Origin: Bradyrhizobium roseum | Lineage (GTDB): Bacteria > Pseudomonadota > Alphaproteobacteria > Rhizobiales > Xanthobacteraceae | NCBI RefSeq assembly: GCF_030413175.1 | Contig: NZ_CP129212.1 | Span: 4,526,001 to 4,590,000 of the forward strand | Length of the DNA stretch: 64,000 bases | Direction of reading: 5' to 3' | Part shown: one piece after another, positions 15,063 through 23,508 of the stretch | Position numbering within the stretch: position 1 is the first letter of the stretch | Layout of the letters: each line of letters opens with the position of its first letter | Made by a program: the position numbers and the translations under genes | The notes under the pieces: generated by a model | What the model was told of the DNA's origin: nothing | Seen by the model: only the letters and a program-made list of their open reading frames with translations | The model's database searches: none

Positions 15063-15475
15063 GCGCTGTTTGACCGGGCGCACGGTCATCCATGGTTCGG
15101 TGCCGGTGGAGCGGGAAGGCTGCAAGCCCGGCTCGTCGTTTCCAAAGGGCCGCGAAACGCCCCTTGGTCGATGGGTGCAGGGAGAGCCGAAATCTCGTGA
15201 TCCAGCGGCAAGACGCTGGCCATGGGGTCTCGGGGAGCACGGAGGCCCCCTGAGTGGTGATGAAACGGCCTCAATGGTGCAGCTAGCCGGACTCAACCGG
15301 CGCAGCCCTTTCGAGCTGAGGGATCCTGGTCGGGGCTCGTTTGAATGTAGCGGCCCGTTGAGAAACCGCCAAGTCGATAAGCTAGTGCGCGGCCTGCCGA
15401 CTGACGAGATGGCGTTTGCTGCGAGCCGACTCTGAAACATCGCGGCCCACCCCGGACCCCGTCGACTTCGGGCAT
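15063..15475. other. 413-bp convergent intergenic region, no gene recognised
   Basis: This stretch separates the plus-strand Ubl operon from the minus-strand PLD gene. Open frames exist on both strands but their translations are low-complexity and Arg/Pro-rich without recognisable motifs. I see no tRNA or repeat. Confidence 0.5.
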
Positions 15476-17257
15476 CTAATTCGACGGCTCGTTCTCAAGC
15501 AGCTCGGGGAAGATTGCACAAAGTCTCGAAAAGGTCGATGCTCCGATTTGCGGCGCTTCGATGTGAATTCCAACGTCCGCCCACGGAAAATCCGGATTGG
15601 CCGACGCCGAGGCCCAGTTGAGGCTGGTCACAACCACATTATCGTCGTCCCATATAATTACCTTGCCATGGAGCGGTGTTTTCTTGGTCTTGACCAAGCG
15701 GACCCCTTGCGATGCAGCCTCTTCCGCTAGGGCGCGGCCGTGGCGGTTTTTCAAGGGCCCGGAGTTTTGCGTGTACAAAACGACAGCTTGCATTCCTTGG
15801 CGTGCGGCGGCTACCTCACCCTGCATTATCGCGCCGGGCCTAGCCGTAGAACCCAGGCGGTTGCTACCCACAAAAAACCGGCGTTCCGCAGCCCCGCTCG
15901 CTGCCCGAATGATACGGTCGTGTGATTCACCGGCGACGATCGCCATTCGCGCCGACGTGTCCGTTCCGGGCGAGGACCTGCGCAGATCGCGGGCGGTCAA
16001 CGCCATCTCGGTCGCGATGCTGTCCGCAAGCCCCCGGCGACCGACCATCCTTTGCAGAGCGATCGCAAGATCGGCGATCAGGAAATTGTCGCGCAGCACC
16101 ACCGACAGTTCGACCGACTGAAACGGCGAGGATAGCCAATTGCAGGAGCCAATCGCGCCGAGCCAACCCTCGTTGGTATCGAGCAGGATGAGCTTCGCGT
16201 GCGAGCCGGTCGAACGCATGTGAATCCGCACTCGACCGTGCATCACCGGATCATTGCGGATGAGGCGCGCTATCTCAGTCGCGGCCTTCGAGTTTCGCTT
16301 CTCGGTATCCTCGTCTTCTTCGGCGCCCCACAGCAGGTCGAAGGTGACTCCACGCTGACAGGCAGATTGGATGAGGCCTTGCAGCGCCTCAAATCGCTTC
16401 GCGTCCAGGAACGTGGAATGGACGATGACCCGCCGCAGCGCCCGTTCGAGAAGCGAAGCGAGGCACTTACGCTGCTCTGAACCGCCAATGATCAGATCCT
16501 GAGGATCAAACGCACATGTTCTGACGAGGAGGTCCTCCCCGAACTCTTCCCGCGGCCCCGAATACGCGACCGGCATCTGACCCGAACCAGCCGGAAGGGC
16601 AGCTGCAGCGGAGACGATCGTCCGGAGATTTGGACCCGCCCGCTCGGGTAGGCCACGAGGATTGCCGTCGATCACTCGGACCACCATGAATTCGTCGTCA
16701 CGCAACTGGGCGGTTCGGTCATCAACAGATGCCACCTCCTCGTTCCACCCCCCGGCGGCAATTTCAGAGAGCCGGCGGAGGTTGGCTTCGTTTGACGTCG
16801 AGGGACCGCCGCCTTCGACCGAGATGGTCCGGATCTCGGCGCCGTTGTTTCTTTCCTGCTCCAGCCTGGAAGGAGGCATGAGCAAGACATCCCTAGCGTG
16901 AAAGAACTCGCCCGTCGCCCATTCAATGATGAAGTTTGCGCGCTTGGAAACCCGCGTGGGATAGAAGGGAAGTGGATTGCCTCCAACGACTGCGCGGAAT
17001 CCGAACACGCTCGCCCGGAATGCCGCGTTCTCGCTCGTCAAATCGACCTCGATGAGCCGAAACCGCATCAGTCGCGCCAAGGCCGCAGTGATCATTTGGT
17101 GCGGAAGCCTAGTCTCTTCGGCGAGGATGGAAATCGACTTTGCGTGGCGGGTGACGGACCACAGGACCAGTTCCTCGATCACGCTCCAGCGCCGCCCCTT
17201 ATCGATGCCGACCTTGCAGTTCACCCTGAACACAGGAATGGCGATGAGAACCGTCAT
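15476..17257 (-). CDS. mkoB: PLD-family nuclease, MkoB-like (Mokosh type I)
   Basis: The 593-residue protein begins with a winged-helix-like region (about 20-90, WSVIEELVLWSVTRHAKSIS). It carries two phospholipase D HKD motifs, HAKLILLDTNEG near residue 355 and HGKVIIWDDDN near 535, each followed by the family's Gly/Ser-Asn element (GSCNWLSS, SLNWASAS). Proteins with this layout are nucleases rather than lipases. The gene overlaps the upstream helicase by four bases (ATGA). A COG1112 helicase with a kinase-like domain paired with a PLD nuclease is the definition of the Mokosh type I anti-phage system. The family is clear; assignment to Mokosh rests on this pairing. Confidence 0.75.
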   Translation of the reverse strand: MTVLIAIPVFRVNCKVGIDKGRRWSVIEELVLWSVTRHAKSISILAEETRLPHQMITAALARLMRFRLIEVDLTSENAAFRASVFGFRAVVGGNPLPFYPTRVSKRANFIIEWATGEFFHARDVLLMPPSRLEQERNNGAEIRTISVEGGGPSTSNEANLRRLSEIAAGGWNEEVASVDDRTAQLRDDEFMVVRVIDGNPRGLPERAGPNLRTIVSAAAALPAGSGQMPVAYSGPREEFGEDLLVRTCAFDPQDLIIGGSEQRKCLASLLERALRRVIVHSTFLDAKRFEALQGLIQSACQRGVTFDLLWGAEEDEDTEKRNSKAATEIARLIRNDPVMHGRVRIHMRSTGSHAKLILLDTNEGWLGAIGSCNWLSSPFQSVELSVVLRDNFLIADLAIALQRMVGRRGLADSIATEMALTARDLRRSSPGTDTSARMAIVAGESHDRIIRAASGAAERRFFVGSNRLGSTARPGAIMQGEVAAARQGMQAVVLYTQNSGPLKNRHGRALAEEAASQGVRLVKTKKTPLHGKVIIWDDDNVVVTSLNWASASANPDFPWADVGIHIEAPQIGASTFSRLCAIFPELLENEPSN

Positions 17258-20200
17258 CGTCGCCCTCTCAGACTCTCAGGCGGAACGATGGATGAGAGAT
17301 ACACTCCAGTGTCCTCGCGCTTCTCCTTGCGGAGAACGCGAATCGTATCCACTACCCTGGTCAGGAACGACAGCGCGTGCTTCTCTTCGTCCGGATTGAC
17401 ACCCTTCACAGCCTCTTCCAGAAATGTCAGGCTTCCGACGACTATCAACTGGGATTTGGCGCGGCTCAATGCAACGTTCATGCGCCGCTGGTCGCGAAGA
17501 AAACCTAGTGCGCTGAAGCCCGCCCCCGGGTTGTTCCGGACGAGGGAGATGATGACCAAATCGGCCTCGCTCCCCTGGAATGAATCGACCGTGCCCACGA
17601 ACGGAGTGTTGGGCCTCACAGGGGAAAATTGCTTAATGTGCGCAAGGTCGGAGTTGAGAAGCGACTCGATACGGCTCTTCAGCTTATCGACCTGAGCCTT
17701 GTAGGGCGAAAGGACCGCCAGCGTCGGCGGCTTAGCAACGCCCGGACGCGCCCGGACCAATCTTAGAACGTCGATGACCGAATCGATTTCAGCGGGATTG
17801 TGCCACCGCGGGCGCCCCATCTCCAGTCGGGATGCCGATCCGGACGAGCTGACGTGCTTGAAATCAACCGCCACGACTGGCGACGCGGGTAGGGGCTGCT
17901 TGTTGACGAATGGGAATGGTGTCGTTTCCGCTTCGCGAATACGCTTGTCGTAGGTCTCGAGCTTATCATCGTAGAACCCGTGGGAGATTATGCGGGCGAT
18001 GGCAGGATCCATGCGCCGCTGTTCGGTCAGCGTCCCAGCGATCTGGCGATGGCTGGAATTCTCGATCAGTCGCCGCTCGTCGGCGGTGACGATGGATTGG
18101 AACAACTCCAGCAGGCGAAAGGCGACGCCCGAGATATCCCTCAGTCGCTCGTCCTCGCTCGCGAGCTTCGTAAGCTCTTCGAGTTCGTTGTCGCGCAGTA
18201 GCGGACCGACCCATTGCTCGGCCAAACCGATGGCCGAAGTGACCAGACCGTGGTCCTTGAGAACCGCACCAATACGGTCTGCTCCGAACGGCGATAGCTG
18301 ATTGTGATCTCCGATGAGGAGTCGGCGTCCGGAAAGCATCAGGGGCCCTATAAGCTCCGGCCCCGTCGCTTTTGCTGCCTCTTCTATCAGGACCCAATCG
18401 AACTGCTCCCGGGCTTCCACCAGGCGCTCCACGTCGGGGGAATTGGTGGTGGAAAAGACGATGTTTGCACCGTCGAGTAGAAGGCTCGAGATCGCATGCA
18501 GCCCCGATCGCTCTTCACGCGACACGAAGCTCTTGCGATCCGCGGAGCGGCTGGCCGCCTGCCAGAGCGTTTCGACCCGTTGTCTCAGAATCGGTGGCGC
18601 GGAAGCCGATAATGGACTTTTGAGGAGCTGTTCGAGGTACTCGATGCCCAACAGATGGACCTCTTCGTCGCTCGACGCGCGGCGATCCGGGGTGGTCGAT
18701 CGGACGACGATTACGTTGTCCAGTTTGGCCAGCCGTAACGCCTCGCCTATCCTTTCCTGCAGGTGGTCCAGGGCGTCGTGGCCTTGCGCGCTGATCAGCA
18801 TTCGGGTCGACGGTTCGGCTTTGAACCGGCGTCTCACGGTCTCAGTCGCGAGCTTCGTCTTGCCTACCCCGGGGGGACCTACGACAAAGTAGGATGGCAG
18901 CGTCGACCACAGTCCTACGAGCGCTTTTCGCTTCGGGACATCTAGATCGAGTAGGTCGGCATCCTTCTCGTTCGTCTCGTCGATGGTCTCGCGGCTTGAC
19001 CGGCGCACGCGCCACGGATCGTCGAGCATCTCCGCGAGGTCGAGCCTTGTGTTCAGCGCCTTGATGTTGGCCAATCGGCGGGAGATCACGCGCTCGGCAC
19101 CGACATCCCGTTCGGAGCGAAGGAAGAACGGTCCGTCGACCGGCATTTCTTCATCGACCTCGAACAGATACCCGTGTCGACCGTCGACGTCGGCCACATC
19201 GACGAAACGAGCCGGGACGTCGGATCTTTGCGACGCCCCCAGGTTCGCTGTCTGGCTGATCCGCCAGTTCGCATCTGCTTCGCGCCCGTCGTCCTCGAAC
19301 AATCTCCGCAGTGCAACGGCCGTGTCGGAAAGCTTGATCTTCTTGGCGAACTTGTCGCGGTCGTTGTCCGGCTCAGCCCGGATCACGACGTAACGCCTGC
19401 CGCCGCGGCGCTGCGTCTCCAGGATCTCTATCGGGTAGATTTCGAGCGCCTTGACGACCGCTTCCACGATCTGAATGAGCAGGAGACCGCGTCTGATCTT
19501 GACGTCGACGCGTTCGTGCTCGTCGGGCTGTCGGTCCCCGAACGCGCTCCAATCCAGGACATCTGGTCCCAGCCGCGCCCGCGTCTCCTCGGCTTGGCGG
19601 GGAATGGAAGTTGCCTTGATCGATTGCGACAGGGCAAAATCGTCGTATGCACCGAACGGCAGCGCATTTCCTCGCGGCGCCGCCGCGGCACAGACGGCTA
19701 TATCCCATTGCGCTGCACCATCCTGTCGGTAAGCACGCAGCCGATAGAACATGGCATCGGTCACGAGTCCCAGCGTGCCGGTTTTCGCGTTAAAACGACG
19801 TGGCACGATGAGAGTCGCACCGGTGTCCAGATCAGCTTGTATCCAATTGAGCTGTTGACGGAATTCGTCTACGGGAATCGCGCCGTTGCTTGCGGTGTAG
19901 ACTGTCTGACCGAGTTCTTCGCTCGGTGGGAATCCAAGAATGAAAGTCCCAGGCTGAATTGCGGTAGCCTGCGCAACGCTTACGATGATGTCATCAATCG
20001 ACCGCGCTATCGAGACCGAGTCCAAGTAGTCCAATCGTGTTGGCATGATGAGCCGCTTGAGGAGCGTCCGCTCCGACGCGTTGAGCACGATCGGTGTGTT
20101 GACCTCGCCAGCCGAAACGAAATCGCCGGACGTCAGCATTCGAAGCCGCAAGCATTCCGCGATCAGCAGCCCAAGCGTGCGCCAATCTTCGGCGAACGAA

Positions 20201-20829
20201 TAGGTGGAAGGGCGCTCCGTCGACCCGCTTACAGTCGCGTGCGATCGGTCGACGGGACCGGCCCCGACCCAAAGGCTCCACTCGAAGCCGCCAAGCTGGA
20301 AATCCGCCTCGTCCGCGCCCTCGGTCATGATGCAGTCAGCGGATATGGCTCCGTGGACTAGCCCCTGCGCATGAACTATTCCGAGGGCCGTCGTTATCCG
20401 GCGGATGTTTTGCCAGAACAGCGTCCGCGAACGCGACGCACCAAGATTCTGCAGCCAGTGGTAACGTCCAGCGCGGAGCATTCGCGAGGAAAGAGGTCCT
20501 CCGACGCTCTCAAGCAGGACTCCGAAGTTCTCGGAGTCCTCGACCCGTTCGATCACGTCGACGATGACGTCCCTTGCACCAGCGTAAGCCATGACGCGTT
20601 GAACCTGGCGCAACTCGTGCAACCAGAGACGCCGCAAGTCCTCGTCGATCGGACCGCCGGTTTTTCGCCAAAGCTTTAGCCTGCGCGATGCGCCGGTAGT
20701 CTTGTCCTCGACTTCGAACAAGGCTGGCTTTAGTGGGGACCGTGCGCCCAACGACATGCCATCGCCGAGAAAGACAAATCTATCTTCCAGCGAAGCACTT
20801 GCCTCCTTTCCACGCTTTTTCTTGTTCAT
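17254..20829 (-). CDS. mkoA: Kinase-like domain fused to SF1 (UPF1/COG1112) helicase, MkoA-like
   Basis: I start at ATG 20829 (MNKKKRGKE), giving 1191 residues; an upstream TTG 20895 is possible. The N-terminal 250 residues are protein-kinase-like: a Lys in RRLKLW, a Glu-bearing helix, and a catalytic-loop equivalent that reads HGAISADCI where HRDxKxxN is expected. The catalytic Asp and Asn are replaced, and DFG reads GFE. The C-terminal half is a superfamily 1 helicase: Walker A GPPGVGKTK (about 18,870), a Walker B-like IEEAAKA (about 18,390), GDHNQLSPF, and motifs V-VI (TVDSFQGSEAD, NVALSRAK; 17,450-17,600). A middle region of about 350 residues is unassigned. It is coupled to the PLD nuclease gene. 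Confidence 0.8.
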   Translation of the reverse strand: MNKKKRGKEASASLEDRFVFLGDGMSLGARSPLKPALFEVEDKTTGASRRLKLWRKTGGPIDEDLRRLWLHELRQVQRVMAYAGARDVIVDVIERVEDSENFGVLLESVGGPLSSRMLRAGRYHWLQNLGASRSRTLFWQNIRRITTALGIVHAQGLVHGAISADCIMTEGADEADFQLGGFEWSLWVGAGPVDRSHATVSGSTERPSTYSFAEDWRTLGLLIAECLRLRMLTSGDFVSAGEVNTPIVLNASERTLLKRLIMPTRLDYLDSVSIARSIDDIIVSVAQATAIQPGTFILGFPPSEELGQTVYTASNGAIPVDEFRQQLNWIQADLDTGATLIVPRRFNAKTGTLGLVTDAMFYRLRAYRQDGAAQWDIAVCAAAAPRGNALPFGAYDDFALSQSIKATSIPRQAEETRARLGPDVLDWSAFGDRQPDEHERVDVKIRRGLLLIQIVEAVVKALEIYPIEILETQRRGGRRYVVIRAEPDNDRDKFAKKIKLSDTAVALRRLFEDDGREADANWRISQTANLGASQRSDVPARFVDVADVDGRHGYLFEVDEEMPVDGPFFLRSERDVGAERVISRRLANIKALNTRLDLAEMLDDPWRVRRSSRETIDETNEKDADLLDLDVPKRKALVGLWSTLPSYFVVGPPGVGKTKLATETVRRRFKAEPSTRMLISAQGHDALDHLQERIGEALRLAKLDNVIVVRSTTPDRRASSDEEVHLLGIEYLEQLLKSPLSASAPPILRQRVETLWQAASRSADRKSFVSREERSGLHAISSLLLDGANIVFSTTNSPDVERLVEAREQFDWVLIEEAAKATGPELIGPLMLSGRRLLIGDHNQLSPFGADRIGAVLKDHGLVTSAIGLAEQWVGPLLRDNELEELTKLASEDERLRDISGVAFRLLELFQSIVTADERRLIENSSHRQIAGTLTEQRRMDPAIARIISHGFYDDKLETYDKRIREAETTPFPFVNKQPLPASPVVAVDFKHVSSSGSASRLEMGRPRWHNPAEIDSVIDVLRLVRARPGVAKPPTLAVLSPYKAQVDKLKSRIESLLNSDLAHIKQFSPVRPNTPFVGTVDSFQGSEADLVIISLVRNNPGAGFSALGFLRDQRRMNVALSRAKSQLIVVGSLTFLEEAVKGVNPDEEKHALSFLTRVVDTIRVLRKEKREDTGVYLSSIVPPESLRGRR

Positions 20830-21211
20830 GATCAGCGATGGTGACGAACGTTGCACCTGTAGAATTCGTTGTTCTGCAAAGACTTCGAATCGCAATAGTT
20901 GTATTCGAATTTAACACAACGAGAGGCAGGGACAGCACCCGACTCTTGATTCCCACTGTTTACCGATTCGTCGTAGACGCGCTGGAGTTGAGTTTGACAC
21001 TGCTCGCAGGTCGTGAGCTAGCCCGGCATAGCAAAGATCGTGAACGGCCCGGCGAGCCGTGATTGGACGTGAGTTTGGCGCTCGCCATCGGCCTGCGATC
21101 ACAATTGAGGCATCGCGCCCCCCCGCCCTCGCCGATTTTACGCTGCGACTTTCCTCCTGCCGCTTCCACGGCGCTTCCACGAGCGAAATTTCGAGCCAAG
21201 TTCAGCGCAAC
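20830..21211. other. Intergenic region between helicase gene and tRNA-Met fragment
   Basis: About 380 bases contain the leader of the helicase gene and low-complexity GC-rich sequence. No gene, repeat or RNA is recognised. The part next to the tRNA fragment resembles ordinary sequence downstream of a chromosomal tRNA gene. Confidence 0.4.
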
Positions 21212-21247
21212 AAAAAGCCCTCGAAAACGAAGCGTTTTCAAGGGCTT
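21212..21247 (-). terminator. Intrinsic terminator downstream of the tRNA-Met fragment
   Basis: On the minus strand AAGCCCT-GAAAACG pairs with CGTTTTC-AGGGCTT around a 3-base loop, with one mismatch, and is followed by a T-run. It lies 8 bases beyond the CCA end of the tRNA-Met 3' half, as expected for a normal tRNA terminator. Confidence 0.7.
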
Positions 21248-21254
21248 GATGAAC

Positions 21255-21306
21255 TGGTTGCGGGGATAGGATTTGAACCTATGACCTTCAGGTTATGAGC
21301 CTGACG
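21255..21306 (-). pseudogene. 3' half of tRNA-Met (CAT), probable attachment-site remnant
   Basis: The minus strand reads CGTCAGGCTCATAACCTGAA, then the T-loop (GGTTCAAATCC) and an acceptor strand ending CCCCGCAACCA. This is the anticodon arm, variable loop, T arm and acceptor 3' strand of an elongator tRNA-Met with anticodon CAT. The 5' half (acceptor strand, D arm) is missing; unrelated sequence begins at 21307. A tRNA broken at the start of the anticodon stem is the usual scar left when a tyrosine integrase recombines within a tRNA gene. An integrase gene lies 780 bases away. Confidence 0.8.
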
Positions 21307-21807
21307 GGTTTGCTGCGACACCGTCGATAGCGATCCTCATTGCACCATCGAGACACACAGAGCGCGCAGAACCGCATAGCGGTCTGGTTACAGGTTCGAG
21401 TGCTTTTTTCCGAACCAACAACGAAATAAATATCTGGCCGGAGCCCTGTTTGCGGTCGCGGTGGGCTCTCGCCCCAAGTGTCGGGAAAGCGCTTTCATTA
21501 TCAGAGCGGGCTCGATGCATCGCCCCTTACGCCAAAAAATTCGACAATCAAAAGCCGCAGCAGCTTCTTCCTTTTTGTTCGCCGTGGCACCCCAATCGTA
21601 CGATGAGTTTATAGCCGCCGTTCCACTCTAGGCCGTCACCTGAGCATGATGCCGGGATGATCGACACGTCCGACATTTTCTCGATTAGCGAAAACGCAAG
21701 TGCCTGTACCTCGTCTGATCGCAGGTGACCTGAGCGCGATCGCGGGGACAACTCCTCGCCAAGTTTGCGATCTTCTACAGGGATGCAAGCCTCACCGGTA
21801 AGCTCGA
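21307..21807. other. 500-bp region between tRNA-Met scar and HTH gene
   Basis: There is an imperfect hairpin (CAGAACCGC...GCGGTCTGG, about 21,367-21,388) and a minus-strand open frame of roughly 87 codons (about 21,548-21,811, possible TTG start, ending GEQKGRSCCGF). Its composition is not convincing enough to call a gene. This is where an excision or attP region would be expected. Confidence 0.3.
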
Positions 21808-22098
21808 ATGACAATGCGCAAGAAGGACAACTTGCTTCGGGGCGATCGGACGCCGGCCTATGTCGACCGGGAAACCGGAGCGGCCGAATTGCTAGTTTCG
21901 ACGGACACTTGGGATCAATGGGTGAAGGAGGGTCGCCTGCCCCCACCGTGCGATACGTTCCCTTCGGGCACCCCCCGCTGGCGCTGGGAAGACGTAGACC
22001 GTAAGCTGTCCGGCAAGAAGGCGGCGGACACCGATGCGGCCGTATTGGGGGCAGCGAACTTTGGCAAGAAAAAGGGAATCCGGCGTGACGCTGCCTGA
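21808..22098 (+). CDS. AlpA/MerR-like HTH protein, probable excisionase or directionality factor
   Basis: The 96-residue protein has a short winged-HTH of the AlpA/excisionase type in the middle (AAELLVSTDTWDQWVKEG, then LPPP, then RWRWEDVDRKL). The tail is basic. Such genes next to integrases bind the attachment region and control excision. It ends 13 bases inside the integrase gene, so the two are translationally coupled. The start could also be ATG 21814. Role is inferred from fold and neighbour. Confidence 0.65.
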   Translation: MTMRKKDNLLRGDRTPAYVDRETGAAELLVSTDTWDQWVKEGRLPPPCDTFPSGTPRWRWEDVDRKLSGKKAADTDAAVLGAANFGKKKGIRRDAA

Positions 22099-23266
22099 GG
22101 GCGTTGAGAAGACCAGCGTTCGCAAGCCGAACGGCAAGGTCTACACGTACTATTATTGGAATCCCGGACGCGGCACCGATCGCGAGGGAGAGCGCATCAA
22201 ACTACCGAACGCCGACACTCAGCCGGTGGCATTTTGGGCCGAAGTCGAGCGTCGTAAAACATCGGAACCGACAACATATCCGTCAGGCTCCATCGGCGAT
22301 CTCATTGCGCGCTACCGCCGCAGCGATGAGTTCACGCGACTATCGGAAGGCACCCGATCGAATTACGAAGTGACCATGCGTCGCTTCGAGTCGCATGATA
22401 CCTGGGGCATGGTGGCCGTCAAAGACCTGACGCCGCTCGCAGCTCAAACTGCGCGCGATGCCATGAAGGACACGCCGGTGATGGCAAACCAGATGCTGTC
22501 GGTCGGGCGCACGATCTGGGATTGGGCCATCCCCCTCGACCTCGCTAAAATCAATCCCTTCGACAAGGTGAAGGACTTCGACATCCCCGATCGCGGGCAT
22601 GTGCCATGGCCATCCTGGGTGATCGATCACGTTCGCGCGCACGCGTGGCCAGATCTGGTCCGGATGACGCGGCTCGGGGTTATGACCTGCCAGCGCGGAA
22701 GCGATCTGATCCGCATGGGTCCGGAGCATCGCGATCGCAACGGCCTATGGTGCCGGCCAAAGAAAACCCGCAAGCGCCGGCGCGCCTTCCACATTCCGCT
22801 TTCCACTGCCGACGCGCTCGAACTCGACCGCTGGGCCGAAACACCGGTGACGTTCACGAACTCCCGCTGGCTGAAGCCGATCGATCGTTTCCGCGAGGAT
22901 CTGTTTCTCTACTCTCCCAAGGGCGCGCAATACACGGCCGACGGTCTTCGCGCGCGCTGGGGGCGATGGCTCGCCGATACACCCGAAGGCCGCGTCATCT
23001 GCCGCCGCTGGAAGGAATGGGTTGGCGCCCAGGTCAAGAAATACGATTGGGACATCGATCCTGATGACGCCGACCATCCGACCATCCATGGGCTGCGCGG
23101 GACCGGAATCCTCGCCCGCTCCGAGGAAGGCTATGAGGTCGACCAGATCGCCAACGATATCGGCATGTCCCGCCAGAACGTCGAGCATTACATGCGGTTC
23201 CGCGATCAGATGAAGGTCGGCGCCGACGGCCAAAAGCGGCTTCGTCTTGTGAACAAGGAGGACTAG
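22085..23266 (+). CDS. Tyrosine recombinase / phage-type integrase
   Basis: I place the start at GTG 22085 (AAGGGA about 8 bases upstream, overlap with the HTH gene); ATG 22034 is an alternative. The 393-residue protein has an N-terminal SAM-like DNA-binding region (about 60-160) and a C-terminal catalytic domain. The visible catalytic residues are Arg in TCQRGSDLIRM, His and Arg in HGLRGTG, and the Tyr nucleophile in VEHYMRFRDQ near the end. Length and layout are those of genomic-island integrases. It most likely mobilised the element that truncated tRNA-Met at 21255-21306; the intact tRNA-Gln just downstream is a less likely target because no second copy of its 3' end is seen. Confidence 0.88.
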   Translation: MTLPEGVEKTSVRKPNGKVYTYYYWNPGRGTDREGERIKLPNADTQPVAFWAEVERRKTSEPTTYPSGSIGDLIARYRRSDEFTRLSEGTRSNYEVTMRRFESHDTWGMVAVKDLTPLAAQTARDAMKDTPVMANQMLSVGRTIWDWAIPLDLAKINPFDKVKDFDIPDRGHVPWPSWVIDHVRAHAWPDLVRMTRLGVMTCQRGSDLIRMGPEHRDRNGLWCRPKKTRKRRRAFHIPLSTADALELDRWAETPVTFTNSRWLKPIDRFREDLFLYSPKGAQYTADGLRARWGRWLADTPEGRVICRRWKEWVGAQVKKYDWDIDPDDADHPTIHGLRGTGILARSEEGYEVDQIANDIGMSRQNVEHYMRFRDQMKVGADGQKRLRLVNKED

Positions 23267-23398
23267 AGCTTAACAAAGGAAGACTAGACCGCGAACGCAG
23301 GCCCGGCTATATGGGCCCTGCAAATCGCCGGGTTTGCAAAACTCTTGGCCCTGATTGCAAAACTTCCAGAAAAAGTTGTTTGAAATCAGAGTCTTAGG

Positions 23399-23472
23399 TG
23401 GGGAATGGTGTAACGGTAGCACAACAGACTCTGACTCTGTTTGTCTAGGTTCGAATCCTAGTTCCCCAGCCA
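23399..23472 (+). tRNA. tRNA-Gln (anticodon CTG)
   Basis: A complete cloverleaf is visible: acceptor TGGGGAA/TTCCCCA, D arm, anticodon stem ACAGA/TCTGT with loop CTCTGAC (anticodon CTG), T arm CTAGG-TTCGAAT-CCTAG, discriminator G and encoded CCA. Intact and presumably functional; it lies 132 bases after the integrase gene. Confidence 0.93.
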
Positions 23473-23508
23473 GCTTTCCAGGCCCCTTCCTTTGTTGGAG
23501 CGCCCCCA

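Noticed and set aside
15061..15435. 124-codon plus-strand frame after the Ubl operon
   Set aside because: It begins inside the terminator hairpin and shows no domain; probably non-coding.
23399..23472. tRNA-Gln as attachment site of the integrase
   Set aside because: No second copy of its 3' end was seen in the window, whereas a tRNA-Met half is present near the integrase. It cannot be excluded without the flanking genome.
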